Of a DNA stretch of 14,989 nt, positions 6,783 through 14,898 are shown one piece after another; position 1 is the first letter of the stretch, and every line of letters starts with the position of its first letter. The notes under the pieces were generated by a model that did not search any database, was not told the origin of the DNA, and saw only the letters and a list, made by a program, of their open reading frames with translations. The stretch is taken from contig CAIKYI010000581.1 in the NCBI GenBank assembly GCA_903831545.1, positions 1 through 14,989 of the forward strand, given 5' to 3'. A program made the position numbers and the translations under genes. Source of the stretch: an uncultured Methylobacter sp. GTDB lineage: Bacteria; Pseudomonadota; Gammaproteobacteria; Methylococcales; Methylomonadaceae.

Positions 6783-8342
6783 TCAAAATGCGACGAGCAA
6801 TGTTATAAACACAAACAACACCAGATAGCGGGGTCTAAGCACCGAGTGTTCAATCATATTGGCGATATGGCCAAGCTGCCTTCCGTAATTGATGGCGTCC
6901 TTGCCAATGCCACGCAACACAAAACGGTCTTCGAACCAATGCAGGATAGCCGCAGTCCATTCAGTAAGTTTTCCTGCCAGGCCACTACCCCGTGCAAATT
7001 TATCGGAATTATTATCCAGCTGGGCTCCTATCATTCGCTCTTCCAGTTGTGCCAATGAAGATATGGCCCTGATTGCCGGATCGGGTGCCCCCATAAGCCA
7101 GTCAACGATATGGTCGTCAAAATAACTAAGGTCATGAGCCAAACCGCGCACCGGCTTAACCAGCGCCCAATCAGTGATGGGGTCAAGCCAGAAACGTTGT
7201 AAGGAGGCAACATATATCCAGGTTGGTATATTGCGCATCAAAGATGTAGTACGCAAATTTCGGACATTATGCATTAGCGCTGGCGCAGTCAAAAATTGAT
7301 AGCAGCGAACCACGGCATGTGCGCACAGATGCCAACCGGCCAATTGCCAGAAGCCCAGACCGCACTCAAGAAACATCAGGCCCAATTGACCTGAGCTTGC
7401 AAAAATCAAAGAGCTTTTAACATCGGTTTGAGTCAGTCCAACCACATAGCTATAAATTGCGGTCAGCAAGCCCACAATTGCAATTAAAGCCATAGCCAGA
7501 GGCGCATGTTCAAAAATGGGTCTTAGTAAAATGATCAGATAGACTCCGGCATGCACCATCACTGCGCCGTAAAAAACCGCGCTTGATGGTGTAGGACCTT
7601 CCATTGCTCTGGCCAGCCAGGGCGTGAATGGCAGTTGCGCGGATTTGGCAAAGGCCGCAACCGTAAAACAAAGTGCCAGTGACGTGGCTTCACCAAGACT
7701 TAACTGGGCAGATGCGGCATTGATGTTGTTCCAGTTGATACTATCTACCCAAGCAAAAGCTAAGCCGGTGCCCAACAAAAAACCGACGTCACCGATGCGA
7801 TTGGTGACAAAGATACGCGTAGCATTCGCGGTGGCTACAGGGCGATCATAAGCATAACCTACCAGCAAATAGGAACACAGACCGGCCACTTCCCAGCCGA
7901 TAAATGTGCAGATTATATTGCCTGATAACACCAGCAACAGCATGGCTGACGAAAACAGGCTCAGGATGAAGAAAAAACGGTGATACCCGGCTTCCCTGTG
8001 CAGGTAGTCAATTGAAAAACGCGTAATTATGGCTAATAGTACTGAAAAAAGCATCGCCAAACGAACATTAAAACCCTGGCAAATAAAGTTGAACTGAATA
8101 TCAAGCATATCGCTGTTAAGCCATTGTCCTGCACTGTAAAACCCGATATTTTTATCTAGTAAGTCAGCGCCCAATAAAGCCAAAGTTAGTAAACAGGACA
8201 TGCTGATAGCCCAGCTGGCAATATCGGCAGTTATGTGCTCAGAACTTTCACCATCAAGCCTGCCAAAAAGATGCCCGAGGCCGATTAGAGCCGCAGCGAG
8301 CAACGGCATTAGAGGGATGAGTATGACTAAGGCATCCATCAT
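6783..8342 (-). CDS. dabB: DabB: NuoL-like membrane subunit paired with DabA
   Basis: 519-aa NuoL-family protein, about 95 residues shorter than NuoL (about 613). Residues 1-355 follow NuoL helices 1-11: WEVAGLCSYLLVG with E151 (NuoL E144), FAKSAQLPFTPWL with K233 (K229), EGPTPSSAVFYG, and H338 and H342. R346 stands where NuoL has Lys342, and the GPTP-helix histidine is Tyr. The usual PGLAGFFSKDE-type helix and those after it are not seen. The sequence passes to LQRFWLDPITDWALVKP, resembling the region before the NuoL lateral helix, then an amphipathic stretch and one terminal helix (about 505-519). In DAB systems this subunit conducts the cation flow that drives DabA. The ATG at 8340-8342 overlaps the dabA stop (ATGA). 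A second ATG at 8337-8339 is better spaced from AGGAG (7 versus 4 bases) and may be the real start. Confidence 0.88.
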   Translation of the reverse strand: MMDALVILIPLMPLLAAALIGLGHLFGRLDGESSEHITADIASWAISMSCLLTLALLGADLLDKNIGFYSAGQWLNSDMLDIQFNFICQGFNVRLAMLFSVLLAIITRFSIDYLHREAGYHRFFFILSLFSSAMLLLVLSGNIICTFIGWEVAGLCSYLLVGYAYDRPVATANATRIFVTNRIGDVGFLLGTGLAFAWVDSINWNNINAASAQLSLGEATSLALCFTVAAFAKSAQLPFTPWLARAMEGPTPSSAVFYGAVMVHAGVYLIILLRPIFEHAPLAMALIAIVGLLTAIYSYVVGLTQTDVKSSLIFASSGQLGLMFLECGLGFWQLAGWHLCAHAVVRCYQFLTAPALMHNVRNLRTTSLMRNIPTWIYVASLQRFWLDPITDWALVKPVRGLAHDLSYFDDHIVDWLMGAPDPAIRAISSLAQLEERMIGAQLDNNSDKFARGSGLAGKLTEWTAAILHWFEDRFVLRGIGKDAINYGRQLGHIANMIEHSVLRPRYLVLFVFITLLVAF

Positions 8343-11300
8343 AGAACTCCTGGCTGTTCAGGTTTGTCCTGAAATGGTTGTTTGATCAAGACCGGCGCTA
8401 CCGGCAGTGTTTGATCCTGGTAACAGTTTTTTGAAGTATCACGAACCGGCAGAGGCCTTGTCTCAGCTTCCCTGCGAACAAACCCCGGGGTTGCGCCAAA
8501 GTTGGCCGTGTGAAAATAAAAAATCTCACCGGTGTCGGGATCTTTTGCGCTTAATTGAACCCAGCCCCCCGCTACCAGTTCCCTGATGCTTTCCTGGCGA
8601 TGATAAATTTTTTCCAACACCGATGTTTTCGCCTCAACCAGAAGCAAAAGGCGCATCGGTTCGTGAATTTCAATCATTTGTCGAGGTAACCCTGTGCGTA
8701 AATCACTACTGGCTCCTTCCATGACCCCAAAAAATCCAGTGACGTTATGGGGAACTTTAGAGCCGCAACCAAAACGGTCGTTATTAACTGTAGAAAAATA
8801 ATATTCCAGATTAATGCCTGCTCCTACCGGAGTTACCGCAAGTAAAATGCCCTCCAGAACTTTACCCTCAGGATCTTGAGTCGGATCATAAGAAATCAGA
8901 AATACCCTTCTATCAAAGAAAGCGCCTTGCGTTAAAGAGCGACGGCCCACTACCGCAGATGCATTGGTCGCATGACCAAGCTCCGGACGAACCTGAGAAA
9001 AATCAGCGGAACGACCCTTGATATGTGCCAAGGCTTGAGCAGGGCTTGGGTTGCGCGGTGCTGAAGCCAACCTGCGGCAGCGTTCGTGGGCGGACATTTG
9101 CTGGGCGTAAGCTAATTCATGCTGTAATTTTTCAAACCCGGCCAGTCGTTCGGTGGGTAATTCTTCAAGGTCATACCAATGGATATCTTCATTGCAAGTG
9201 TTATGTTCCGCGCCGATAAACCAGGAATCTGCAGGGATAGAAAGGCCGGATTTTGCAAGCAATGAGCGTACTTCAGGCCGATTAGCCATTGCCGCAAAAA
9301 CTCGTGCATTGGGGCCGCCATGACGGCCACTGCAAGCCCCGCAATCGTAAGCAGCTAAATGTGGATTATTTTGGCTAAGGGAACCATGTCCCATCAATAC
9401 AATGAGCTCAGAAAATCCGGAGGTTAAGCCGATGTTACGCAAAAAACCTGCGACCCGCTCGGCTTGTTCGATATCGGTAAAGCCCAGTTTAGGGCTTGCT
9501 ATAGAGGCAATCGTGACTGAATCGGCAGAAGTAAACAGTAACTGTGTATCAACTTCAGGAGAGATGAGTTCAGCCGCGAGCGAAACTACATTTTGCGAGA
9601 CTTGGGGAAACAGTGTTTTAGTCAGCAAGCTTGTCATGGCAAACGGTGCGATCACATTAATTACCGGATTCGACAATAACAGATTGCGGCGTAAGCCTTG
9701 ATGAATCTGTCTTGCAAACCATTGGCCCAGCTTGCGCCCCTGATTGTGCCTCCGCACTTGTAATTCACTATCGGGTCTTGGCATTTCCCGAACCTCATGC
9801 GCGGGAGTAACTACCACAGGGCAAAGCGGCGTTACTTTGCTGTCGTCCAAGCCTTTAAAATTCATGGCAACGCCAAAAAAACCGGCGGCGCCCAGTGTTT
9901 CAATGGCGGGATTGAATTCTTCAAGATGGCGTCTAAAACCTTCCTCACGATCGTCCATACAAAACACAAGTTGGGCGTCGGGGCGATGTTTACGAGTGGA
10001 CCAGCGACCACGTTGATGATTAGCTTGTAGCGCCTGGAAAAAATGTTCACGATAATGATATTCGTAAGCCATAAGCCAGACTTTACTGCGCTCAGTCAGC
10101 GTAAATTCATCAAGCACGCTCAACATGGCTTGCATGTCTTTTATATTCAGCGATTGAATGTCAGTGGCATTAAGTCCCAAATGTTGACATAAACGAAACA
10201 AACGCCAGCCACTGTTTTGTTGGTTATGTTGTTCGCTATGCGTTGCCGAGGGGCAGCATTGCCAAGTCCAGATAAGATCGGCAAGGTGTTGCCAATTGGT
10301 GCGGTCATAACGTTCCGAGCCTGCATTTAAAGTCAGTGACTCCGACTTGTGGGTCAAATATTCCGGCAAGTCACCCTGATAAAGACGACTGCGCACCATA
10401 AATTCCGACAGATTTTTACGAAAATAACCTTTGATGGCGCTGAGTTTAGCTTCGACTTTCCAGGTGTCATGACAGGCCTGTTTGAGCCACAGCCTATCCA
10501 AGGTCAGGCGAATAGCGAGATAATCCGCCAGCGTTGGTGCTGCGTCATTCTCGGCAAAGTAATTGGGATGCTGCTGGCGCCAATTGATTAACCCCGACCA
10601 GCCTGGTATTTCAAGTGCCAGTCGCCGAAGATAGCCTTGCCACTTGTCTTGCGGTATTTCAAAATACGTGAGTTGCAAAATGATAGTATCAACAGCATCT
10701 TCCGGCAGTTCGGCGATAATGCTTTGCCAGTCCAGCAGTTCGTGTAAAAAAGGATTGGCGTCAAATTTTGCAGTTGCCCGCCAGGCGGCATAAAGACCTA
10801 ACTTGCCGCGATCGGGCAATTGCCAGGAAGCAACGCCCTCATCCAAGCCGGAGGCACAAAAACGGATTAGCTGCGCTCTGACAGAATCAAGGACATCCAT
10901 GCCGGTCAGGGTTAAGATGAACCCCCTCAGACTGATGCTGTCGCCAATTTTCCTAAAAAGTTCATCCAATGCCAATGCTGCCTGTTGCTGCATTTGTTGA
11001 TGTGTTGTGGTGAGGGGAGTCGTTGCTGTTAAAGTTGCTCCCGCTGACAAATTTTGCTGCGCTTGCTCCAGCCAGTTTTCGGCCTGTTCCACGGACAAAT
11101 CGAGCATGTTTTCGGGATGCAAAGCCGCCTGCTCCAGTCCAAGCCTGGTTAAAATGCTTGTCCATAAAGACCGTATGGCATTACTGTCCGAGGTTAGCAA
11201 GTTCTGGCAAATTAGCTCCGGCACATCGGCTTGAGCGACATCCAATGCCGCCAATTCTTCTATTTGCCAGTTCAGCTGGCTAACGCTGACCGGTTGCAGC

Positions 11301-11653
11301 TCAAATAACAGTGCGATGCGGTAAATATCCTGGCGGGTAATGCGCTTGTCGTTTAGTGCACAAACAATTTGCTCCGCAAGCAAGTCCGGGCATTGTGCAA
11401 AAACCGCAGACAAGTCGTCTTCATCAATTCGTCCCTGCCGATAAAAATCCCTGTTTTGCTGTTCGGGAAGATAACAAAAAATACCTGTCAGGGCCTCAAA
11501 CTCGGCCAGCGCCTCATCAAATGAGCGATGTTGGAAACCATGCAAGGTATTGTGATGCACGAAATCAAGAATAGGTGCCTGCCCAGGCAGAACGTGATCC
11601 AGATGATTCAGTGCGGTGATTATTTGCTCACGTAAAATGTGCGGCTGTTGCAT
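8339..11653 (-). CDS. dabA: DabA: DUF2309/UPF0753 carbonic-anhydrase-like protein
   Basis: 1104-aa, mostly soluble protein of the DUF2309 (UPF0753) family. DabA partners a NuoL-like DabB and is thought to hydrate CO2 to bicarbonate in one direction, driven by cation flow, at the cytoplasmic face of the inner membrane. Zinc-site residues known from Halothiobacillus DabA are all present: C565 and D567 in LVFCMDDREEGFRRH, H756 in VLMGHGS, and C771 in YDCGACSGRHGGPNAR. The His-Cys spacing is 15, as I recall for H. neapolitanus (H524, C539). The N-terminus has the family pattern FVHHNTLHGFQHRSFDEAL (31-49). The C-terminal third has EHNTCNEDIHWYD, RRVFLISYDPTQDPEG and a GFFGVMEGASSDLRTGLP loop. No signal peptide is visible. 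It is a large member of the family. It starts 89 bases after NuoM-like 1 with no recognisable Shine-Dalgarno, and overlaps dabB by 4 bases. Identification is firm; substrate and direction are inferred from the family. Confidence 0.93.
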   Translation of the reverse strand: MQQPHILREQIITALNHLDHVLPGQAPILDFVHHNTLHGFQHRSFDEALAEFEALTGIFCYLPEQQNRDFYRQGRIDEDDLSAVFAQCPDLLAEQIVCALNDKRITRQDIYRIALLFELQPVSVSQLNWQIEELAALDVAQADVPELICQNLLTSDSNAIRSLWTSILTRLGLEQAALHPENMLDLSVEQAENWLEQAQQNLSAGATLTATTPLTTTHQQMQQQAALALDELFRKIGDSISLRGFILTLTGMDVLDSVRAQLIRFCASGLDEGVASWQLPDRGKLGLYAAWRATAKFDANPFLHELLDWQSIIAELPEDAVDTIILQLTYFEIPQDKWQGYLRRLALEIPGWSGLINWRQQHPNYFAENDAAPTLADYLAIRLTLDRLWLKQACHDTWKVEAKLSAIKGYFRKNLSEFMVRSRLYQGDLPEYLTHKSESLTLNAGSERYDRTNWQHLADLIWTWQCCPSATHSEQHNQQNSGWRLFRLCQHLGLNATDIQSLNIKDMQAMLSVLDEFTLTERSKVWLMAYEYHYREHFFQALQANHQRGRWSTRKHRPDAQLVFCMDDREEGFRRHLEEFNPAIETLGAAGFFGVAMNFKGLDDSKVTPLCPVVVTPAHEVREMPRPDSELQVRRHNQGRKLGQWFARQIHQGLRRNLLLSNPVINVIAPFAMTSLLTKTLFPQVSQNVVSLAAELISPEVDTQLLFTSADSVTIASIASPKLGFTDIEQAERVAGFLRNIGLTSGFSELIVLMGHGSLSQNNPHLAAYDCGACSGRHGGPNARVFAAMANRPEVRSLLAKSGLSIPADSWFIGAEHNTCNEDIHWYDLEELPTERLAGFEKLQHELAYAQQMSAHERCRRLASAPRNPSPAQALAHIKGRSADFSQVRPELGHATNASAVVGRRSLTQGAFFDRRVFLISYDPTQDPEGKVLEGILLAVTPVGAGINLEYYFSTVNNDRFGCGSKVPHNVTGFFGVMEGASSDLRTGLPRQMIEIHEPMRLLLLVEAKTSVLEKIYHRQESIRELVAGGWVQLSAKDPDTGEIFYFHTANFGATPGFVRREAETRPLPVRDTSKNCYQDQTLPVAPVLIKQPFQDKPEQPGVL

Positions 11654-11742
11654 TGTGTTGGTTGGTTTTTTATTTAAAATTTAGGACAGGTTTGGGCGTA
11701 TACAGTGACAGGAATTTATCAAAACAGACTGGTGTGCCATGA

Positions 11743-13233
11743 CTATAAAATCCGCTGACTGATGACATTGTTCATCTGAGTTATAGTCGCTGCAGACAAG
11801 TCAATGATCGGCGTCGGCACCAAACCCAAAAACACAATGCCGGTTATCAGTATTCCGGCAGCTAATAACTCCTGTACTTTCAAATCTTCGAGGTCTTGCA
11901 TATCCTGCTTTGCCGGGCCGGTGAAGAGCAGGCTGATCGTTCGTATTGCATAGGCGGCTCCGACTAAAATACTCATGCTAAAACATATCATCACGAACAT
12001 ACTTAGATTAAGGTTGGTAAATGCACTAAAGCTTCCAATCAGGGTGTGCAATTCGGCGATAAAGCCAACTGAGCCGGGCAAGCCAATCGCCGCCAACAAA
12101 GTTAAGGTCAAGAACAACGCAAAACGTGGCATAACCTGAATCAGTGAGCTGTAATCCTGGATGTTACGGGTATGGGTACGCTCATAAAGAAGGCCAATCA
12201 ATAAAAACAGTGCTCCGGCAATCAGTCCGTGTGCGGTCATTTGTAAAACCGCTCCGGTAATACCCGTTTCGTTCAAGGTTGCAATACCTAATAAGACCAT
12301 GCCCATATGACTGATTGAAGAGTAGGCTATCATCGCTTTAAGATCGCTTTGCCGCCAGGCTAGCAAGCCGCCATAAAGCATTCCGAACAATCCCAGAAAA
12401 ATCAGGAAAGGTTGTAATAATTTCGCAGCTTCCGGCAGCATTACCACGGCCCTGATCAAACCATAAGCCCCCATTTTTAGCAAGATACCGGATAACAGGA
12501 TACTGACCGGACTGGGCGCTTCGACGTGCGCCAACGGCAACCAGCCATGCAAAGGGAAAATAGGCATTTTGACGCCAAAGCCGATCAAAAAGCCGAGCAA
12601 CACTAAAACCTGCTCAACTCTGGGCATGTCTTGCGCGGCCTGATGCATGGACGACATTAAAGAGCCACCGTGTTCAAGATCATACTGACTGATGGCCAGT
12701 AAGCTGATCAGCATAAAAACCGAACCGCCCATGGTATAAAGTACAAAATTAAGGCTTGCGGAGTGCCGTCTTTTTCCACCCCAGCGCCCAATCAGGAAAA
12801 ATAAAGGGATTAAAGTCACTTCCCAGAAAATATAAAAAAGTGCCCAATCTTGCGCCAAAAACACGCCTAACATGCCAAACTCAAGTAACAATATACAGAT
12901 GTGATAGCCTTTAACGCCGCTGCTAACAGTAAATGAAGCCAGTAAAGCAATTGAGGTGAGTAGCGTCGCCATCACCAACATCGGCATCGATAAACCATCT
13001 ATGCCTAAAGCATAGGCACTGCCCAATTTAGGATTTAGCGGAAAATATTCATTAAACTGCAAATTTGGATCGTGCGCGTTATAAAGGCTCAGCAACCAGC
13101 AGACCAATAATAGAGTCGCGGCTGTAAACAGATTCGCGATGTAACGGATTAGCAAAATATTCTGGCCGGGAGTTAAAGCCAAGAGCAAGGCTCCTGCTGC
13201 CGGAGTCCAGAGCAGGATACTGAGTATTCCCAT
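11743..13233 (-). CDS. NuoM-like antiporter subunit 1, first gene of DAB-like operon
   Basis: 496-aa NuoM-type Proton_antipo_M protein and the most canonical of the three in this operon. Channel residues are all present: E138 in FWEVTLIPLFFLIG (NuoM E144), K222 in FGVKMPIFPLHGWLP (K234), K253 in GILLKMGAYG (K265), H335 in MTAHGLIAG and E394 in GFIAELHTLIG (E407). HVEAPSPVSILLSG and LLYERTHTR are typical NuoM signatures. I chose the ATG at 13231-13233, 11 bases after AAGGA and directly before the first helix (MGILSILLWTPAAG). An upstream ATG at 13311 would add 26 polar residues and is unlikely. There are no other complex I genes beside it, and dabA follows after 89 bases, so it belongs to a DAB-like energy-coupled assembly and not to a NADH dehydrogenase. 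Whether it contacts DabB directly is unknown. Confidence 0.9.
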   Translation of the reverse strand: MGILSILLWTPAAGALLLALTPGQNILLIRYIANLFTAATLLLVCWLLSLYNAHDPNLQFNEYFPLNPKLGSAYALGIDGLSMPMLVMATLLTSIALLASFTVSSGVKGYHICILLLEFGMLGVFLAQDWALFYIFWEVTLIPLFFLIGRWGGKRRHSASLNFVLYTMGGSVFMLISLLAISQYDLEHGGSLMSSMHQAAQDMPRVEQVLVLLGFLIGFGVKMPIFPLHGWLPLAHVEAPSPVSILLSGILLKMGAYGLIRAVVMLPEAAKLLQPFLIFLGLFGMLYGGLLAWRQSDLKAMIAYSSISHMGMVLLGIATLNETGITGAVLQMTAHGLIAGALFLLIGLLYERTHTRNIQDYSSLIQVMPRFALFLTLTLLAAIGLPGSVGFIAELHTLIGSFSAFTNLNLSMFVMICFSMSILVGAAYAIRTISLLFTGPAKQDMQDLEDLKVQELLAAGILITGIVFLGLVPTPIIDLSAATITQMNNVISQRIL

Positions 13234-13247
13234 AGTTTTAGAATTCC

Positions 13248-13407
13248 TTAAGTTCTGTTGTCTGGTGGTTACAATGTTTTCTAATTGTACGTTAAGACAT
13301 AACCAGAGCAAGCATTACCCTGAGTCTTTTAATGTTTGTACCTTACAGTCATCCTGAAACTGAATTCAAGCCTCTGTTATTTTAGGTGCATATCAGACAG
13401 AACTTAA
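13248..13407. repeat. 11-bp inverted repeat and octamer in the operon leader
   Basis: TTAAGTTCTGT at 13248-13258 is matched exactly in inverted orientation by ACAGAACTTAA at 13397-13407. The core AAGTTCTG occurs a third time at 13497-13504. The copies flank the candidate promoter of the DAB-like operon, so they could be regulator sites. The third copy partly overlaps the kinase-gene terminator. Confidence 0.35.
13284..13311 (-). promoter_or_regulatory. Candidate promoter of the DAB-like operon
   Basis: On the minus strand, TTGCTC (13311-13306) and TACAAT (13289-13284) are separated by 16 bases, giving a predicted leader of about 45 bases before the NuoM-like 1 start. The -10 box has one mismatch to consensus and the -35 keeps TTG. 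No other pair in the gap looks better to me, but weak or activator-dependent promoters could be missed. Confidence 0.4.
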
Positions 13408-13484
13408 CGGCCAAGAGTTTAACACTACAACCTTTCAATAGCCTTTCATCGTTAATGCGGAGCATACTTGGCGAGGCAAAGAGC

Positions 13485-13518
13485 ATAAAACCCCAAAAGT
13501 TCTGCTTACGTTTTAGGG
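13485..13518 (-). terminator. Probable terminator of the sensor kinase gene
   Basis: On the minus strand, CCCTAAAA (13518-13511) pairs with TTTTGGGG (13498-13491), with one G-T pair, across a 12-base loop. TTTTA follows immediately. It begins 7 bases after the kinase stop. A smaller stem, GCTGATT/AATCAGC, sits at 13530-13546 within the last kinase codons. Together these suggest that the kinase transcript ends here and the DAB-like operon starts its own transcript. Confidence 0.55.
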
Positions 13519-13524
13519 CTGTTT

Positions 13525-14898
13525 TTATGGCTGATTAAAAATCAGCTCGATTCTGGTACCGCCCGCCTCGCTAGCGCTATTTAACTCTAGTCGCGCCTTA
13601 TGCAGATCGGCAATCTCCTTGACAATGGCCAGTCCTAATCCACAGCCATCGCCCAGACTTCCTGGAATACGATAAAATCGTTCGAAAACCTTGTCTATTT
13701 CAAACTTGGGTATGCCGGGGCCGTCATCTTCGATACTCAGGCAAGGTGATGGATAAGGTTCGACTTTTACAGTGACATTACCCCGGTCATGCCCGTAACT
13801 AATTGCATTATCGACTAAATTAGCCAACAATTCCCGCAACAAAACTTCATCCCCCTGCACAAATAGTGATGGTTTAACGCATTCAAAACTGAGCTCCATG
13901 TGCCGTTGCAAGGCTTTAGGCACCCAGTCCATACAAGTTTCTTTAGCGAGTTTGCACAAATCGACGGGGCGCAATTCATAATCACCATTGATGGTCTCCG
14001 ATCTGGCTAAAATCAATAATTGAGTGGTCAAATGCGACATACGATCCGCGCAACCTTGAATGTGAATCAGGGCTGGTTTCATGGCAGGTAAATCCTGTTC
14101 GCGCTGTGCGCGTTCAACTTGCAATTTCAAGCCCGCCAGCGGGGTACGTAGTTGATGCGCCGCATTGGCAATAAAACGTTGCTGGGTAGCGATGGCTAAT
14201 GACAGGCGCGCCAGTAAGTCATTGATGGTATCGGTCAACGTCCGCACTTCCAGAAAAACATGCTGTTCGGAGATTGGCCGCAAATCACGTGATGAGCGCT
14301 GGGCAATTTCATCGGCCAATACGTGCAATGGTTGTAATCCACGTTTTACGCCCATTACCAGATAGATACCAGCAAAAAAAACCAGCACCATCTGCGGTAA
14401 AAGGTCAGCCAACAGAATATCCATCATCATATTGCGTCGTTTATTTAAGGTCTCCGCAACATGAACAAAAATCTTTTCCGAGCTGTGTTCAAGACTAATA
14501 AACATGGATACCACTCTGACCGGTTCGCCATACATCTCATCATTGAAATAGACGGGGTGCATCCAATCAGTTTCCAAATCAAGCGGCTCAGGTACAAACT
14601 TATCACCCGCCAAAATGCCTTTTTGGTCCGAAATAATTTTAAAATAGGTTTTATCCGATTCATCCCATTTAAAAATCTCTTCCGCAGCAGGAGGCAATTC
14701 AACGAACACATTGCCTGCACTTACTTTGATTTCCTGGGTTAAAGACCTCGCCGAATCGAGTAGCCAGCGATCATAAGCTACATCAACATGATGCAAAGTG
14801 ACAAAATAAGACAGGACGGACTCGATGCTTATAAAAACAATCAACGGTATGGCCAAGCGTAAAAGGATTTCAGTTTTAAGGCTGCGTTTTTTAGTCAT
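13525..14898 (-). CDS. Sensor histidine kinase, TctE/QseC type
   Basis: 457-aa inner-membrane two-component sensor kinase. Transmembrane helix 1 spans about 11-32, a periplasmic sensor region of the 2CSK_N kind about 33-160, helix 2 about 163-184, then HAMP (about 185-237). The HisKA box has the phospho-accepting H248 in NAAHQLRTPLAGLK. The ATPase domain has N364 in LVDNAISYG, the G1 box DDGPGIP (391-397), FERFYR, and the G2 box GCGLGLAIV (418-426). All catalytic motifs are intact. The start is the ATG at 14896-14898, which overlaps the response-regulator stop by 8 bases (ATGACTAA) and follows GGAGAG. A start at 14925 would lie inside the regulator gene. The sensor region resembles TctE, a tricarboxylate sensor, but the ligand cannot be read from sequence. 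It is directly upstream of the DAB-like operon on the same strand, with a terminator between. Confidence 0.93.
   Translation of the reverse strand: MTKKRSLKTEILLRLAIPLIVFISIESVLSYFVTLHHVDVAYDRWLLDSARSLTQEIKVSAGNVFVELPPAAEEIFKWDESDKTYFKIISDQKGILAGDKFVPEPLDLETDWMHPVYFNDEMYGEPVRVVSMFISLEHSSEKIFVHVAETLNKRRNMMMDILLADLLPQMVLVFFAGIYLVMGVKRGLQPLHVLADEIAQRSSRDLRPISEQHVFLEVRTLTDTINDLLARLSLAIATQQRFIANAAHQLRTPLAGLKLQVERAQREQDLPAMKPALIHIQGCADRMSHLTTQLLILARSETINGDYELRPVDLCKLAKETCMDWVPKALQRHMELSFECVKPSLFVQGDEVLLRELLANLVDNAISYGHDRGNVTVKVEPYPSPCLSIEDDGPGIPKFEIDKVFERFYRIPGSLGDGCGLGLAIVKEIADLHKARLELNSASEAGGTRIELIFNQP

Noticed and set aside
9402..11574. Several plus-strand open frames of 65-99 codons across dabA
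   Set aside because: They are antisense to a well-conserved gene, resemble no protein, and are explained by its codon use.
3670..13233. Reading the Nuo-like genes as a respiratory complex I (nuo) operon
   Set aside because: No NuoA-K, NuoH or NADH-binding subunits are present, and a DUF2309 gene sits among the antiporter-like genes.
3670..13233. Mrp-type multisubunit sodium/proton antiporter or hydrogenase-4/formate hydrogenlyase arm
   Set aside because: The small MrpB, C, E, F and G-like genes and hydrogenase subunits are absent, and DabA points clearly to a DAB-type system.
13234..13311. Upstream start for NuoM-like 1 giving 26 more residues
   Set aside because: The extension is unlike NuoM N-termini and would cover the candidate promoter. 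The ATG at 13233 follows AAGGA.
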